DNA of 34,890 nt from Novosphingobium sp. 17-62-19. GTDB lineage: Bacteria; Pseudomonadota; Alphaproteobacteria; Sphingomonadales; Sphingomonadaceae. A program made the position numbers and the translations under genes. The notes beneath the pieces were generated by a model, which saw only the letters and a program-made list of their open reading frames with translations, was not told the origin of the DNA and made no database searches. Of the stretch, positions 23,397 through 32,060 are shown in pieces; positions within the stretch are counted from its first letter, which is position 1; each line of letters begins with the position of its first letter. The DNA is taken from the NCBI RefSeq assembly GCF_002256775.1, contig NZ_NCII01000090.1, forward strand, positions 1 to 34,890. The letters are read 5' to 3'.

Positions 23397-24332
23397 ATGC
23401 GAGCTTTCGTTTTTCCGGGGCAGGGCAGCCAGAAGGTTGGCATGGGCCTCGAACTTGCCGAAGCCAGCGCAGCCGCGCGTGAAGTGTTCGAGGAAGTGGA
23501 CGAGGCGCTGGGCCAGAAGCTCTTCCAGATCATGAAGGAAGGCCCGGAAGACGCGCTGACGCTTACCGAAAACGCCCAGCCGGCGATTATGGCCAACGCC
23601 ATCGCCGTGCTGCGCGTGCTGGAGCGAGAAGGCGGCTTTACGCTGGCGCAGAAGGCCGATTTCGTCGCCGGACACAGCCTTGGCGAATATACCGCGCTCT
23701 GCGCAGCAGGCGCGTTCAGCCTTGCTGACACGGCGCGCCTACTGAAACTGCGCGGGCAATCAATGCAGGCGGCGGTGCCGGTGGGCATCGGTGCAATGTG
23801 TGCGCTGCTCGGTGCCGACATTGAAAAGGCGACTGCGCTGGCCGAAGCCGCAGCAGAGGATGAAGTTTGCACCGTCGCCAACGATAACGATCCCACGCAA
23901 GTCGTGCTCTCGGGCCATAAGGCTGCAATCGAGCGCGCTGTGGCGATGGTAAAGGATCACGGCATCAAGCGCGGGGTGATCTTGCCCGTATCGGCCCCGT
24001 TCCACTGCCCGCTGATGCAGCCTGCTGCCGATGCGATGGCCGGAGCCTTTGAAAAGACCCCACCCGGCCCCTTGCGCGTGGCGCTCTTTGCCAATGTCAC
24101 GGCCTCAGTCGTTACCGACCCTGCTGACGTAAAGCGCCTGCTTATCGAACAGGTCACTGGCCGCGTCCGCTGGCGCGAAAGCGCTGCGGCGATGAAGGAC
24201 GCAGGCGTCGAACGCTTCGTCGAACTGGGCGGCAAAGTCCTTGGCCCGATGATTACCCGCTCGGCCACCGACGTGTCCGTCACCAGCGTTGTCGGCATGG
24301 CCGATATCGAAGCCATTCTGAAGGAGCTTTGA
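23397..24332 (+). CDS. fabD: Malonyl-CoA:ACP transacylase
   Basis: The 311-residue enzyme loads malonyl groups onto acyl carrier protein. It begins MRAFVFPGQGSQKVGMGLEL and carries the nucleophile Ser94 in GHSLGEYTAL and the partner His203 in VSAPFHCPLM, with the C-terminal FVELGGKVLGPMI. ATG 23397 is preferred with AGGAG six bases upstream; the frame extends to 23370. It forms an operon with fabG, whose start follows by 4 bases. Confidence 0.96.
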   Translation: MRAFVFPGQGSQKVGMGLELAEASAAAREVFEEVDEALGQKLFQIMKEGPEDALTLTENAQPAIMANAIAVLRVLEREGGFTLAQKADFVAGHSLGEYTALCAAGAFSLADTARLLKLRGQSMQAAVPVGIGAMCALLGADIEKATALAEAAAEDEVCTVANDNDPTQVVLSGHKAAIERAVAMVKDHGIKRGVILPVSAPFHCPLMQPAADAMAGAFEKTPPGPLRVALFANVTASVVTDPADVKRLLIEQVTGRVRWRESAAAMKDAGVERFVELGGKVLGPMITRSATDVSVTSVVGMADIEAILKEL

Positions 24333-24336
24333 GCCC

Positions 24337-25101
24337 ATGGAAAACCGCCTTTTCGACCTCACCGGCATGACTGCCCTCGTCACCGGCGCCGCTGGTGGCA
24401 TCGGTTCTGCCATCTGCCATGCGCTGGCACAGCAGGGCGCGCGGCTAGCGCTTTCGGGCACCAATCCGGGCAAGCTGCGCAGCTTTCGCGAGGAACTGAA
24501 CGACACTTACGGTCACGACCATGTCGAGATCACCTGCGATCTGTCGAACACCGAGCAAGTCGAGCACCTTGTGCCCGCCGCTATGGATACGCTGGGCAAG
24601 CTCGACATTCTCGTCAACAACGCCGGGATCACGCGCGATAACCTCGCCATGCGGATGAAGGACGATGAATGGGACGCGGTGATCCGCGTGAACCTTGAAG
24701 CTGCATTTCGCCTGATGCGCGCAGCGACCAAGCCGATGATGAAGGCGCGGTTCGGACGCATTGTGACGATCACCAGCGTCGTCGGCGCCACCGGCAATCC
24801 GGGGCAGGTCAATTATGCTGCGGCCAAGGCGGGACTTGTTGGCATGTCCAAGTCGTTGGGGCAGGAACTGGCCACGCGCGGCGTCACCGTAAACTGCGTG
24901 GCCCCCGGTTTCATCCGCACCGCGATGACCGACGTTCTGCCCGATGGCCAGAAGGACGCGCTCAATGCACGTATTCCGATGGGCCGCATGGGTGAGGGAT
25001 CGGACATCGGCGCAGCCGTCGCTTATCTCGCCTCCAAGGAGGCAGGTTACGTCACCGGACAGACGCTGCACGTCAACGGCGGCATGGCCATGATGTCCTG
25101 A
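24337..25101 (+). CDS. fabG: 3-oxoacyl-ACP reductase
   Basis: The 254-residue short-chain dehydrogenase reduces 3-oxoacyl-ACP with NADPH. It shows the cofactor loop TGAAGGIGSA, the NNAG motif (LVNNAGITRDN) and the catalytic Ser147, Tyr160 and Lys164 (NYAAAK). The C-terminal YVTGQTLHVNGGM is the usual FabG ending. Its start is 4 bases after fabD, so the two are one transcript. In many bacteria acpP follows next; here it does not, and a truncated dnaN is found instead, which points to a rearrangement downstream. Confidence 0.96.
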   Translation: MENRLFDLTGMTALVTGAAGGIGSAICHALAQQGARLALSGTNPGKLRSFREELNDTYGHDHVEITCDLSNTEQVEHLVPAAMDTLGKLDILVNNAGITRDNLAMRMKDDEWDAVIRVNLEAAFRLMRAATKPMMKARFGRIVTITSVVGATGNPGQVNYAAAKAGLVGMSKSLGQELATRGVTVNCVAPGFIRTAMTDVLPDGQKDALNARIPMGRMGEGSDIGAAVAYLASKEAGYVTGQTLHVNGGMAMMS

Positions 25102-25152
25102 CGGGCGCTGCAGGCTGATTCTCGGGGTTTTATCCCCAACTTAGGCCGCAAC

Positions 25153-25281
25153 GGTGGGACCGGCGCTTGCCGAGTCCCGCCTCTGCGTTAAGACAGGTAG
25201 TCCGAACGAAGTGCCGGGGATGCGATTCCCCGGTTCAGCCAAATTCACGGGGGCTGGGCAATCGCCCGCTGTCCCGGGGGG
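25153..25281 (+). other. Hairpin-rich segment of unknown nature upstream of the dnaN fragment
   Basis: This part of the 197-base gap between fabG and dnaN sequence holds a 12-bp stem with one bulged A (25153-25164 with 25169-25181), a perfect 7-bp stem with six-base loop (25214-25220 with 25227-25233) and a smaller hairpin around GGGC-AATC-GCCC (25257-25268). No frame encodes the missing DnaN N terminus. I compared it from memory with tmRNA, SRP RNA, RNase P RNA and common riboswitches without a match. It may be a structured RNA or simply repeat debris. Confidence 0.35.
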
Positions 25282-25298
25282 ATCGAGACGAGAATGAA

Positions 25299-26282
25299 GA
25301 TCTTGATCTGCAAGTCATCGAATCGATGGCTGCGGTTTCGGTCGAAGGCGCGGGTGCGATTACAGTCTCGGCCCACCTCTTGTTCGACATCGCGCGCAAA
25401 CTGCCTGATGGCTCGCAAGTCAGCCTTGAAACGACTGACAACCGCATGGTCGTGAAGGCCGGGCGCAGCCGTTTCCAGCTTCCTACGCTCCCGCGTGACG
25501 ATTTCCCGGTGATCGTCGAAGGCGATCTGCCCACGAGCTTCGAAGTGCCCGCGCGCACTTTGGCCGAATTGATCGACCGCACGCGTTTTGCGATCTCAAC
25601 CGAGGAAACGCGCTACTACCTCAACGGCATTTTCCTGCACGTGTCGGACGAAGCGACCCCGGTGCTGAAGGCTGCCGCCACTGACGGTCACCGCCTTGCC
25701 CGCTTCACCATTGCCCGCCCCGAAGGGGCTGAGGGTATGCCCGATGTGATCGTGCCCCGCAAATGCGTGGGCGAACTGCGCAAGCTGCTTGAAGAAGTGC
25801 TCGATACTGCCGTGTTGGTCGATCTTTCAGCCAGCAAGGTGCGCTTCACGCTGGGCGGCGAAAACGGCGTTGTTCTCACCAGCAAGCTGATCGATGGCAC
25901 GTTCCCCGATTACAGCCGCGTTATTCCTACCGGGAACGACAAGTTGCTGAAGCTCGACCCGCGTTCCTTCTTCGAAGGCGTGGACCGCGTGGCCACGATT
26001 GCCACCGAAAAGACCCGCGCGGTCAAGATGGCGCTCGACAATGATCGCGTGACGCTTTCGGTGACCAGCCCGGACAACGGTACGGCGGCTGAAGAAATTG
26101 CGGCAAGTTACAGTGCTGCCGGGTTCGAGATCGGCTTCAACGCCAACTACCTGAAGGACATCCTCAGCCAGATTGATGGCGATACGGTTGAATTGCACCT
26201 CGCCGATGCCGGAGCGCCTACGCTGATCCGCAAGGATGATAAGAGTCCCGCGCTTTACGTGCTCATGCCGATGCGGGTCTGA
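25299..26282 (+). pseudogene. dnaN: DNA polymerase III beta clamp, 5'-truncated
   Basis: From DLDLQVIESMAAVSVEGAGA onward the frame matches sphingomonad DnaN through domains I to III and ends normally in YVLMPMRV. The first ~45-50 residues (the usual MKATIERATLLRCL... and RNTIPILSNVLI region) are missing; the codons upstream of 25299 encode unrelated sequence in every frame. A TTG at 25167 would give a 371-residue product with a foreign N terminus, and the first in-frame ATG is 25326. Losing the first strand and helix of domain I should prevent a proper clamp. It is most likely a partial second copy with the working gene elsewhere, or an assembly join. Confidence 0.72.
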
Positions 26283-26411
26283 ACGACTGACATCTTCGAC
26301 CTGTCATAGTTAACAGTATTTGATGGATGGGCTCAGTAGGCCCACTCTGGACATAAATACCGTATTTGAACCTCGAAATGCGAATTCTGGCTCTAGACAG
26401 GAGTCGGAATT

Positions 26412-27854
26412 ATGCAAAGTGGTTATGATCAGCAAGCCGTTGGAAAGAAGCTGGCATTCTTCAATATCAGCCCGGACGATGTCGGTCGTTTCCCCGAAGT
26501 TGCGTCCGCGCTGCGCAAGCACGCACCGCCCGCGCTTGACGCGCTATATGACAAGATTGCCGCAACACCTGACACGGCTAAGTTTTTCACCTCGCGCGAT
26601 TCCATGCGCCACGCTCGCGAAAAGCAAGTTGAGCATTGGGCCGGCATGTTCAGCGGCAACGTGGACAAAACCTATTTCGACAGCGCCGAAAAAATTGGCA
26701 ATGTCCACGCCCGCATCGGATTGGAGCCGGGTTGGTACATTGGCGCATATGCTGCTGTCCTTGAAAGCATCGTCAACGGCATGTTTTCCAGCTTCGGCGC
26801 CTTTTTCCGCCGTCGCAAGGTTGCCCGCTCCGTTGGTTCGATGATCAAAATGGCGCTGCTCGATATGGAAGTGGCGCTTTCAACGTATTTCAAAGCTGAG
26901 GAGTCCGCCCGAATTGCGGTGATTGACGAGGTCAGCGCCGCTTTGCGCGCCATGGCCGAGGGTGATTTCGCCACGAAGGCACCTGAACTGCCTGCGGCAT
27001 TTGCTGAACTTCAAAAGCACCTGGATGGGATGCGCGTGCAGGTTTCAGGTGCTCTTACCAACGTTGCCGAAACATCTGGGTCGGTCGATGTCGGAGCCAA
27101 GCAGATCCGTCAGGCGTCCGATGATCTTGCAAGACGCACAGAACAGCAGGCGGCGAGCCTTGAAGAAGCTTCTGCGGCCATGACGACGCTTGCTTCGAAC
27201 GTGCGAACCGCTGCCGACGATGCTGCGCATATGCACGATTCTGTGCAGCAGGCGCACGGTGAGGCCATGAAGGGTGGTGAAGTCGTGGGCGAAGCGGTTT
27301 CGGCGATGAACGACATTCATCATTCCGCACAGGAAATTGGCAAGATCATCTCGGTGATCGACGGCATTGCCTTCCAGACCAATTTGCTCGCTCTGAACGC
27401 CGGGGTCGAGGCGGCACGCGCCGGCGATGCTGGGCGTGGCTTCGCCGTTGTGGCCACCGAAGTGCGTGCGCTGGCGCAGCGCACGGCTGATGCGGCGCGC
27501 GACATCAAGACCTTGATCAGCGACAGTTCGACTCAAGTGGAACGTGGCGTCAATCTTGTTGGCCAAACGGGCGATACCTTTGCGGTGATCGTCGAACAGG
27601 TTGGCCATGTTGCCGAACTTGCCAGCAGCATCGCGCGGATGGCAAACGAGCAGGCAGGCAGCATTGGACAGGTGCGCGAAACGGTGCGCGAGATGGACAC
27701 GATGACCCAGCAGAACGCAGCCATGGTCGAAGAGGCAACCGCCGCGGCGCGAAGTCTTGCAGGCGAGGCCGACCGCCTTGCTGCACTCGTTTCACGCTTC
27801 CGGCTGGAAGGTGCTGGAGGCTACGAGCGCGATCACATGCGCCACGCGGCTTGA
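26412..27854 (+). CDS. Soluble globin-coupled methyl-accepting chemotaxis protein
   Basis: The 480-residue protein has an N-terminal sensor globin (residues ~1-160) with the probable haem-binding His99 in EKIGNVHARIGLEPGWYIGA. A linker with AALRAMAEGDFATKAPELPA resembles the end of a HAMP region. The C-terminal signalling domain has the tip IDGIAFQTNLLALNAGVEAA and GRGFAVVATEVRALA. There is no membrane segment, so it is cytoplasmic, like HemAT aerotaxis receptors. It should sense oxygen or another diatomic gas and control a CheA kinase. No che genes are nearby. It begins at ATG 26412 with AGGAG about ten bases upstream. Confidence 0.9.
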   Translation: MQSGYDQQAVGKKLAFFNISPDDVGRFPEVASALRKHAPPALDALYDKIAATPDTAKFFTSRDSMRHAREKQVEHWAGMFSGNVDKTYFDSAEKIGNVHARIGLEPGWYIGAYAAVLESIVNGMFSSFGAFFRRRKVARSVGSMIKMALLDMEVALSTYFKAEESARIAVIDEVSAALRAMAEGDFATKAPELPAAFAELQKHLDGMRVQVSGALTNVAETSGSVDVGAKQIRQASDDLARRTEQQAASLEEASAAMTTLASNVRTAADDAAHMHDSVQQAHGEAMKGGEVVGEAVSAMNDIHHSAQEIGKIISVIDGIAFQTNLLALNAGVEAARAGDAGRGFAVVATEVRALAQRTADAARDIKTLISDSSTQVERGVNLVGQTGDTFAVIVEQVGHVAELASSIARMANEQAGSIGQVRETVREMDTMTQQNAAMVEEATAAARSLAGEADRLAALVSRFRLEGAGGYERDHMRHAA

Positions 27855-27880
27855 TGATTGCACGGGCGGCGTTGTGATCT

Positions 27881-29629
27881 TTATTCTGCTGCTTCGAGCA
27901 ACTCTGCACGTTGCGGCCCACGGATCAGGCCGCCAGGCGTTTCACCGGTCCATTCGCCCTTGCGGAACGTCACTTTGCCGCCCTTGATCGTGTAGTCATA
28001 GCCTTCTGCCTTTTGCAGCAATCGCTTGCCGCCCGCTGGCAGATCGAATGCCAGCCACGGCTTGAGCAGGCGCAAGTTCTCGAAATCGATTACGTTGATG
28101 TCGGCAATATAGCCGGGTGCAAGAATGCCCCGGTCATCCAGGCCATAGAGCCGCGCAGTGTCACGGCATTGGCGCTTGATGGCCTGTTCCAGGCTGATCC
28201 GGCCACCTCGCTTCCGGTCACGAACCCAGTGTTCGAGCATGAATGTGGGACTGGCCGCATCGCAGATCGTCCCGCAATGCGCGCCGCCATCGGATAGTGA
28301 GTTGACCGTGTCGTCAGCCGCTTGCAGGCTTTCAAGAAAGTCCAGATTGCCATCGGCATAGTTGAGGATCGGCAAGTAGATGAACCCGGTGCCGTCATTC
28401 TCCATCAGCTTGTCATAGGCATAGGCATCGGGTGATGCGTCTGCCGCCTTGGCGCGAGACAGGATGCTGGCCTCGGCCTGCGGCTCATAGTCAAAGCCAT
28501 CGTCCATCACGAACTGGTTGTGCCAGCCTTGGGAAATCATCATCAGCAATCCGATGATGTCGCTTTCAGGATAGACGTTTTCCTCAGACAGCACCTGCGC
28601 GCGGAACGCCGGGTCTTTCAGCTTTGCCAATTGCGCGGACCACGGAAGGTCCGCAATCGCAACATAGCTGGGGCGGAAGCGGAAGGGGTGGATGGTGCCT
28701 TGCCACGCCATCACCACGCCGTTTCCGCGCAATGCAATCTGGGCAACAATGTTGGCGCCTTGGGCATTCTGCTTGCGCATTTCAGCGATCTGTTCGTCCA
28801 GCGGCATTTCCTTGGCGATGGATTGCAGCGCGGCATAGGTGACGGGAAGGCCCGTCTCGCGGCTTAGCGCGCCCATCCAGCCGAACTCGTCCCATTCGCG
28901 CTTCATGTCAGAAGCCATCTCGAACACACCATAGCCGACGCGGCCCATAGCTCGACCGATCTCGATGAGTTCCTCTGCCGTGGCGGAGGTTCCCGGCACC
29001 ACTTCACCATCGACGGACTTGTGGATCACCGTGCGGCTGGTGGAAAAACCCAGCGCACCTGCGCGCACGCCTTCTTCCACGATGTCCGCCATCTTGCGGA
29101 TGTCGTCCGTGGTCGGAATGGCACCCGGCTTCTCACGTTCACCCAGCACATAAGCCCGGACTGCGCCATGTGGAACGTGGGTGCCCACATCCACCGTGCG
29201 CGGCATCTGCTCCAAGGCATCAAGGTATTGGGGGAACGTCTCCCAATTCCACTTCATCCCCTCGGCCAGCGCGGTGCCGGGGATGTCTTCAACGCCTTCC
29301 ATCAGGCCGATCAACCATTCATGCCGATTGGGCGCAGCGGGCGCAAAACCGACGCCGCAATTGCCCATGATTACGGTGGTTACGCCATGCCACGAACTAG
29401 GAGCCATCTCGGCGTCCCACGTCGCCTGTCCGTCATAGTGCGTGTGAATATCGACCCAGCCCGGCGCGATGATCCGCCCCGTCGCATCAATTTCGTCCGC
29501 AGCATCGCCACGGACCGTACCGACAGCGGCTACCAGTCCGTCTTTCACGGCGACGTCTCCGGCAAAGCGCGGCGCGCCGGTGCCATCAACAATGGTTCCG
29601 TTCCTGATGATGAGATCATAGGCAGGCAT
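27881..29629 (-). CDS. D-aminoacylase-like amidohydrolase (N-acyl-D-amino-acid deacylase family)
   Basis: The 582-residue cytoplasmic enzyme starts with the urease-type beta domain (YDLIIRNGTIVDGTGAPRFA) and the metal site GWVDIHTHYDGQ (His62, His64), followed by VTTVIMGNCGVGFAPA, a signature of the D-aminoacylase group. The C-terminal SLSDGGAHCGTICDA, GYIADINVIDF and the returning beta strand complete the fold. Likely substrates are N-acyl-D-amino acids or related amides. It is convergent with the chemoreceptor gene, from which only 26 bases separate it, with no clear terminator. The adjacent FprA-like gene lies 88 bases upstream on the same strand. Confidence 0.85.
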   Translation of the reverse strand: MPAYDLIIRNGTIVDGTGAPRFAGDVAVKDGLVAAVGTVRGDAADEIDATGRIIAPGWVDIHTHYDGQATWDAEMAPSSWHGVTTVIMGNCGVGFAPAAPNRHEWLIGLMEGVEDIPGTALAEGMKWNWETFPQYLDALEQMPRTVDVGTHVPHGAVRAYVLGEREKPGAIPTTDDIRKMADIVEEGVRAGALGFSTSRTVIHKSVDGEVVPGTSATAEELIEIGRAMGRVGYGVFEMASDMKREWDEFGWMGALSRETGLPVTYAALQSIAKEMPLDEQIAEMRKQNAQGANIVAQIALRGNGVVMAWQGTIHPFRFRPSYVAIADLPWSAQLAKLKDPAFRAQVLSEENVYPESDIIGLLMMISQGWHNQFVMDDGFDYEPQAEASILSRAKAADASPDAYAYDKLMENDGTGFIYLPILNYADGNLDFLESLQAADDTVNSLSDGGAHCGTICDAASPTFMLEHWVRDRKRGGRISLEQAIKRQCRDTARLYGLDDRGILAPGYIADINVIDFENLRLLKPWLAFDLPAGGKRLLQKAEGYDYTIKGGKVTFRKGEWTGETPGGLIRGPQRAELLEAAE

Positions 29630-29717
29630 CGGGCAACTCCTTCTCCCCGCGCAGACCGACTCGCAGCGGCAGCCTATCGCGTTAATCGTTCGATTAAGTC
29701 AGAGCTTGATCGTCAGG

Positions 29718-31031
29718 TCAATCGGCAAGGCTGGTGGCGCGAATCATGTCATCGACATCGACGAACTTCTCACGTGGGGCATCGTCGCGTGCGCGCGCTT
29801 GCTCGGCTTCCTCGATCTTCTTCCAGTCGTCGAAGCTCACAACGTCCAGCCCACGCCGTTCCGCCAGTTCATCGAACCCCGCGCGCCCTGCTTTGCGCGC
29901 ACTGGCTGGGAAATCCTGCGCAATCAGTTCCACCACGCCGAATCCGTCTGGCCGGTTTGTGCCAATGGTGCCCGACGGTCCACGCCGCGCCCAGCCTACG
30001 CAATAGAGACCCGGCAAAATCCGTCCCTCGTCGTTGGCAAAGCGACCGGCGCGCTCGTCAAACGGCACGCCAGCGATTGGTGAGGTTTGGTAGCCGATGC
30101 ACGAAACCACGAGGTCAGCCGGAATCTCGTAGAACTCGCCTGTGCCCACCGCTCGACCAGCGTCGATCCGGGTGCGTTCAACCGAAATTGCGCTCACCTT
30201 GCCATCGCCGATCAACCCGCGCGGTGCGGCGAAGAAATCGAACTCCACCTCCAGTGGCAGATCGGCGCGGTGGCTTTCCGGGATCGCCGCGAACGAGCGC
30301 AAGTGCCCAACGGCTTTGCGGATGCCCGGCTCCAGCATCGCATCATCACCCACATCGGGCAGGTCGCGTGGATTAACCCATGGCGCCGTGCGTGAAAGAT
30401 GGCCCAGTTCGCCCAGTTCCTTTGGCGTCATCATGATCTGATGCGGCCCACGCCGACCGAGCACGACGATACGCCTGATCTTCGAACCCATGAGCGAATC
30501 CAGCGCATGGCCGACGATGTCGCTCCCGGCGAATTCGTCGCGCGTCTTGGCGAGAATGCGCGTCACGTCCAGCGCGACATTGCCCATGCCGATGACCACA
30601 GCGGTGTGACCGGAAAGGTCTGGATCAAGCGCTGCGAATTCAGGATGGCCATTGTACCAACCGACGAAGCCTGCGCTGCCGAAGACATTCTTGAGGTGAT
30701 CGCCGGGCACACCGATTTCGCGGTCCCGCGGCGCGCCTGTGGCCAGCACTACCGCGTCGTAAAGCCCCTGCAATTCGGGAACCGAAACGTCCTGCCCCAC
30801 CTTCACATTGCCGACGAAACGCACGTTCTCAGCCAGCGCAGTCTGTTCGTAGCGCCGGGTGACGCCCTTTATCGATTGGTGATCAGGCGCGACGCCAAAG
30901 CGGATAAGTCCATAAGGCACTGGCAGCATGTCGAAAATATCGATGGAGACGTCGTCTCCCCACTGCTTTTGCGCTGCCTCGGCCGTGTAGTATCCGGCCG
31001 GTCCTGAACCGACGATTGCGATATGCCGCAT
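29718..31031 (-). CDS. Ferredoxin-NADP+ reductase, adrenodoxin reductase type (FprA-like)
   Basis: The 437-residue flavoenzyme has an N-terminal FAD loop (IVGSGPAGYY), YGLIRFGVAPDHQSIKGVTR, the NADP loop VVIGMGNVALDVTRIL, and the C-terminal GLYCVGWARRGPSGTIGTNR, all typical of adrenodoxin reductase and mycobacterial FprA. It passes electrons between NADPH and ferredoxin, often for cytochromes P450 or iron-sulfur proteins. No P450 or ferredoxin lies in the window. It is probably transcribed with, or close to, the D-aminoacylase-like gene. Confidence 0.92.
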   Translation of the reverse strand: MRHIAIVGSGPAGYYTAEAAQKQWGDDVSIDIFDMLPVPYGLIRFGVAPDHQSIKGVTRRYEQTALAENVRFVGNVKVGQDVSVPELQGLYDAVVLATGAPRDREIGVPGDHLKNVFGSAGFVGWYNGHPEFAALDPDLSGHTAVVIGMGNVALDVTRILAKTRDEFAGSDIVGHALDSLMGSKIRRIVVLGRRGPHQIMMTPKELGELGHLSRTAPWVNPRDLPDVGDDAMLEPGIRKAVGHLRSFAAIPESHRADLPLEVEFDFFAAPRGLIGDGKVSAISVERTRIDAGRAVGTGEFYEIPADLVVSCIGYQTSPIAGVPFDERAGRFANDEGRILPGLYCVGWARRGPSGTIGTNRPDGFGVVELIAQDFPASARKAGRAGFDELAERRGLDVVSFDDWKKIEEAEQARARDDAPREKFVDVDDMIRATSLAD

Positions 31032-31162
31032 GGCCTCTCCTCAGCCGACAGACCCCGCCGTGATGGCAGCCTGTGTTGGCTACCGGCGAGTCTCGCCTTG
31101 GATGCTACTGCATGATTGGCAAAAGGAAAGCGGAAGAACGCTCTGCCCTAGCGCCATAGGTA

Positions 31163-31972
31163 TCAGGCGGTGACGGTCTCGCTATCGAGGAACGCACGTA
31201 TGTTGGTCACGAACTTTTCTCGCTGCGACAACATGAAAAGGTGCCCGCCACCATTGAACATTTCGATGCGGCTGTGCGGGATGGCATTGTGCAGGAAATG
31301 TGCGTTTGACGGAGGGACCAGTTGGTCATCCTCATCCGCCATGACCATCACGGGCACGCGCAGAAGGGGCAGGAAAGGAACGCTGGTCCAGGTCGCAAAG
31401 GCCGCCATCTGATAGGAAAAGCCGAGCGGCGAAGGGGCCTTGGCGGCATTGAGCGAGACCCGCGCACTGCCTCCACCGTTATAGATCGAAGCCAGATTGC
31501 GCTTGAGCGTCCGCTCGACTGTGTATTCGAGTGGGTCGGCCATGTGTGCCAGCATCGATGGGTTGCCCGGTACCATGGTTGCCCCTGCCGCAGTTGCTGC
31601 AAGCACCACGCTGCCTGTGCGGGCGCGGTGTTGAAAGGCAAATTGTTGGGCCACCGCACCGCCCCAACTGATGCCCAGAATGTCAACCTCGGCAATGTCC
31701 AGTCGATCAAGCAGGGCTGCCATGGTCAGGGCCATATTGGGAATTGTGTAGGGCATGATCGGATCTGGCGAACTGCCAATTCCCGGCATGTCAAAGCAGA
31801 TCACCTCGCGCTCTGGCAGCGCCCGCGCCAACGGAGCGAGCATTTCGAGATTCATGCCGAGACCGTTAAGCATTACCAGGGGCCGGTGCCGCGCCTCGCC
31901 CACATGCCAGCGGGCAAGATGCAACCTGCGTCCAGCAACGCCGATCAGCGATTTTTCTGCCGTATCTGCCAT
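31163..31972 (-). CDS. Alpha/beta hydrolase, PhaZ-like
   Basis: The 269-residue protein has the core VMLNGLGMNLEML, the acid/loop segment CFDMPGIGSSPDP, the nucleophile Ser102 in LGISWGGAVAQQFAF, an Asp at 215 or 216 in MADEDDQLVPP and His244 in GGGHLFM. The wording GISWGGAVAQQFA and YTIPNMALTMAALLDRLD resemble intracellular poly(3-hydroxyalkanoate) depolymerases of pseudomonads, but related esterases and haloperoxidase-like enzymes share them. It would act in the cytoplasm. A PHA synthase is not present here, so the specific function stays open. Confidence 0.8.
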   Translation of the reverse strand: MADTAEKSLIGVAGRRLHLARWHVGEARHRPLVMLNGLGMNLEMLAPLARALPEREVICFDMPGIGSSPDPIMPYTIPNMALTMAALLDRLDIAEVDILGISWGGAVAQQFAFQHRARTGSVVLAATAAGATMVPGNPSMLAHMADPLEYTVERTLKRNLASIYNGGGSARVSLNAAKAPSPLGFSYQMAAFATWTSVPFLPLLRVPVMVMADEDDQLVPPSNAHFLHNAIPHSRIEMFNGGGHLFMLSQREKFVTNIRAFLDSETVTA

Positions 31973-32060
31973 TTATACCCCACGCTCTGGGCGTGGTGCC
32001 TAGCAGCTTCGCATTCGCAGCAAAAGCACCTCATTGGAGGCAACTTTAACGCTTTCTAAA

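Noticed and set aside
23876-23905. ANDND-like coding similar to a tmRNA tag
   Set aside because: It lies inside fabD in frame with conserved sequence and has no surrounding tmRNA structure.
25110-25290. tmRNA, SRP RNA or a known riboswitch
   Set aside because: None of the conserved blocks I know (tag sequence, CCA end, GGAAGCAGCC loop, riboswitch cores) is present.
26325-26345. Hairpin TGGGCT-CAGTA-GGCCCA after dnaN as a terminator
   Set aside because: The stem is short and no T-run follows on the plus strand.
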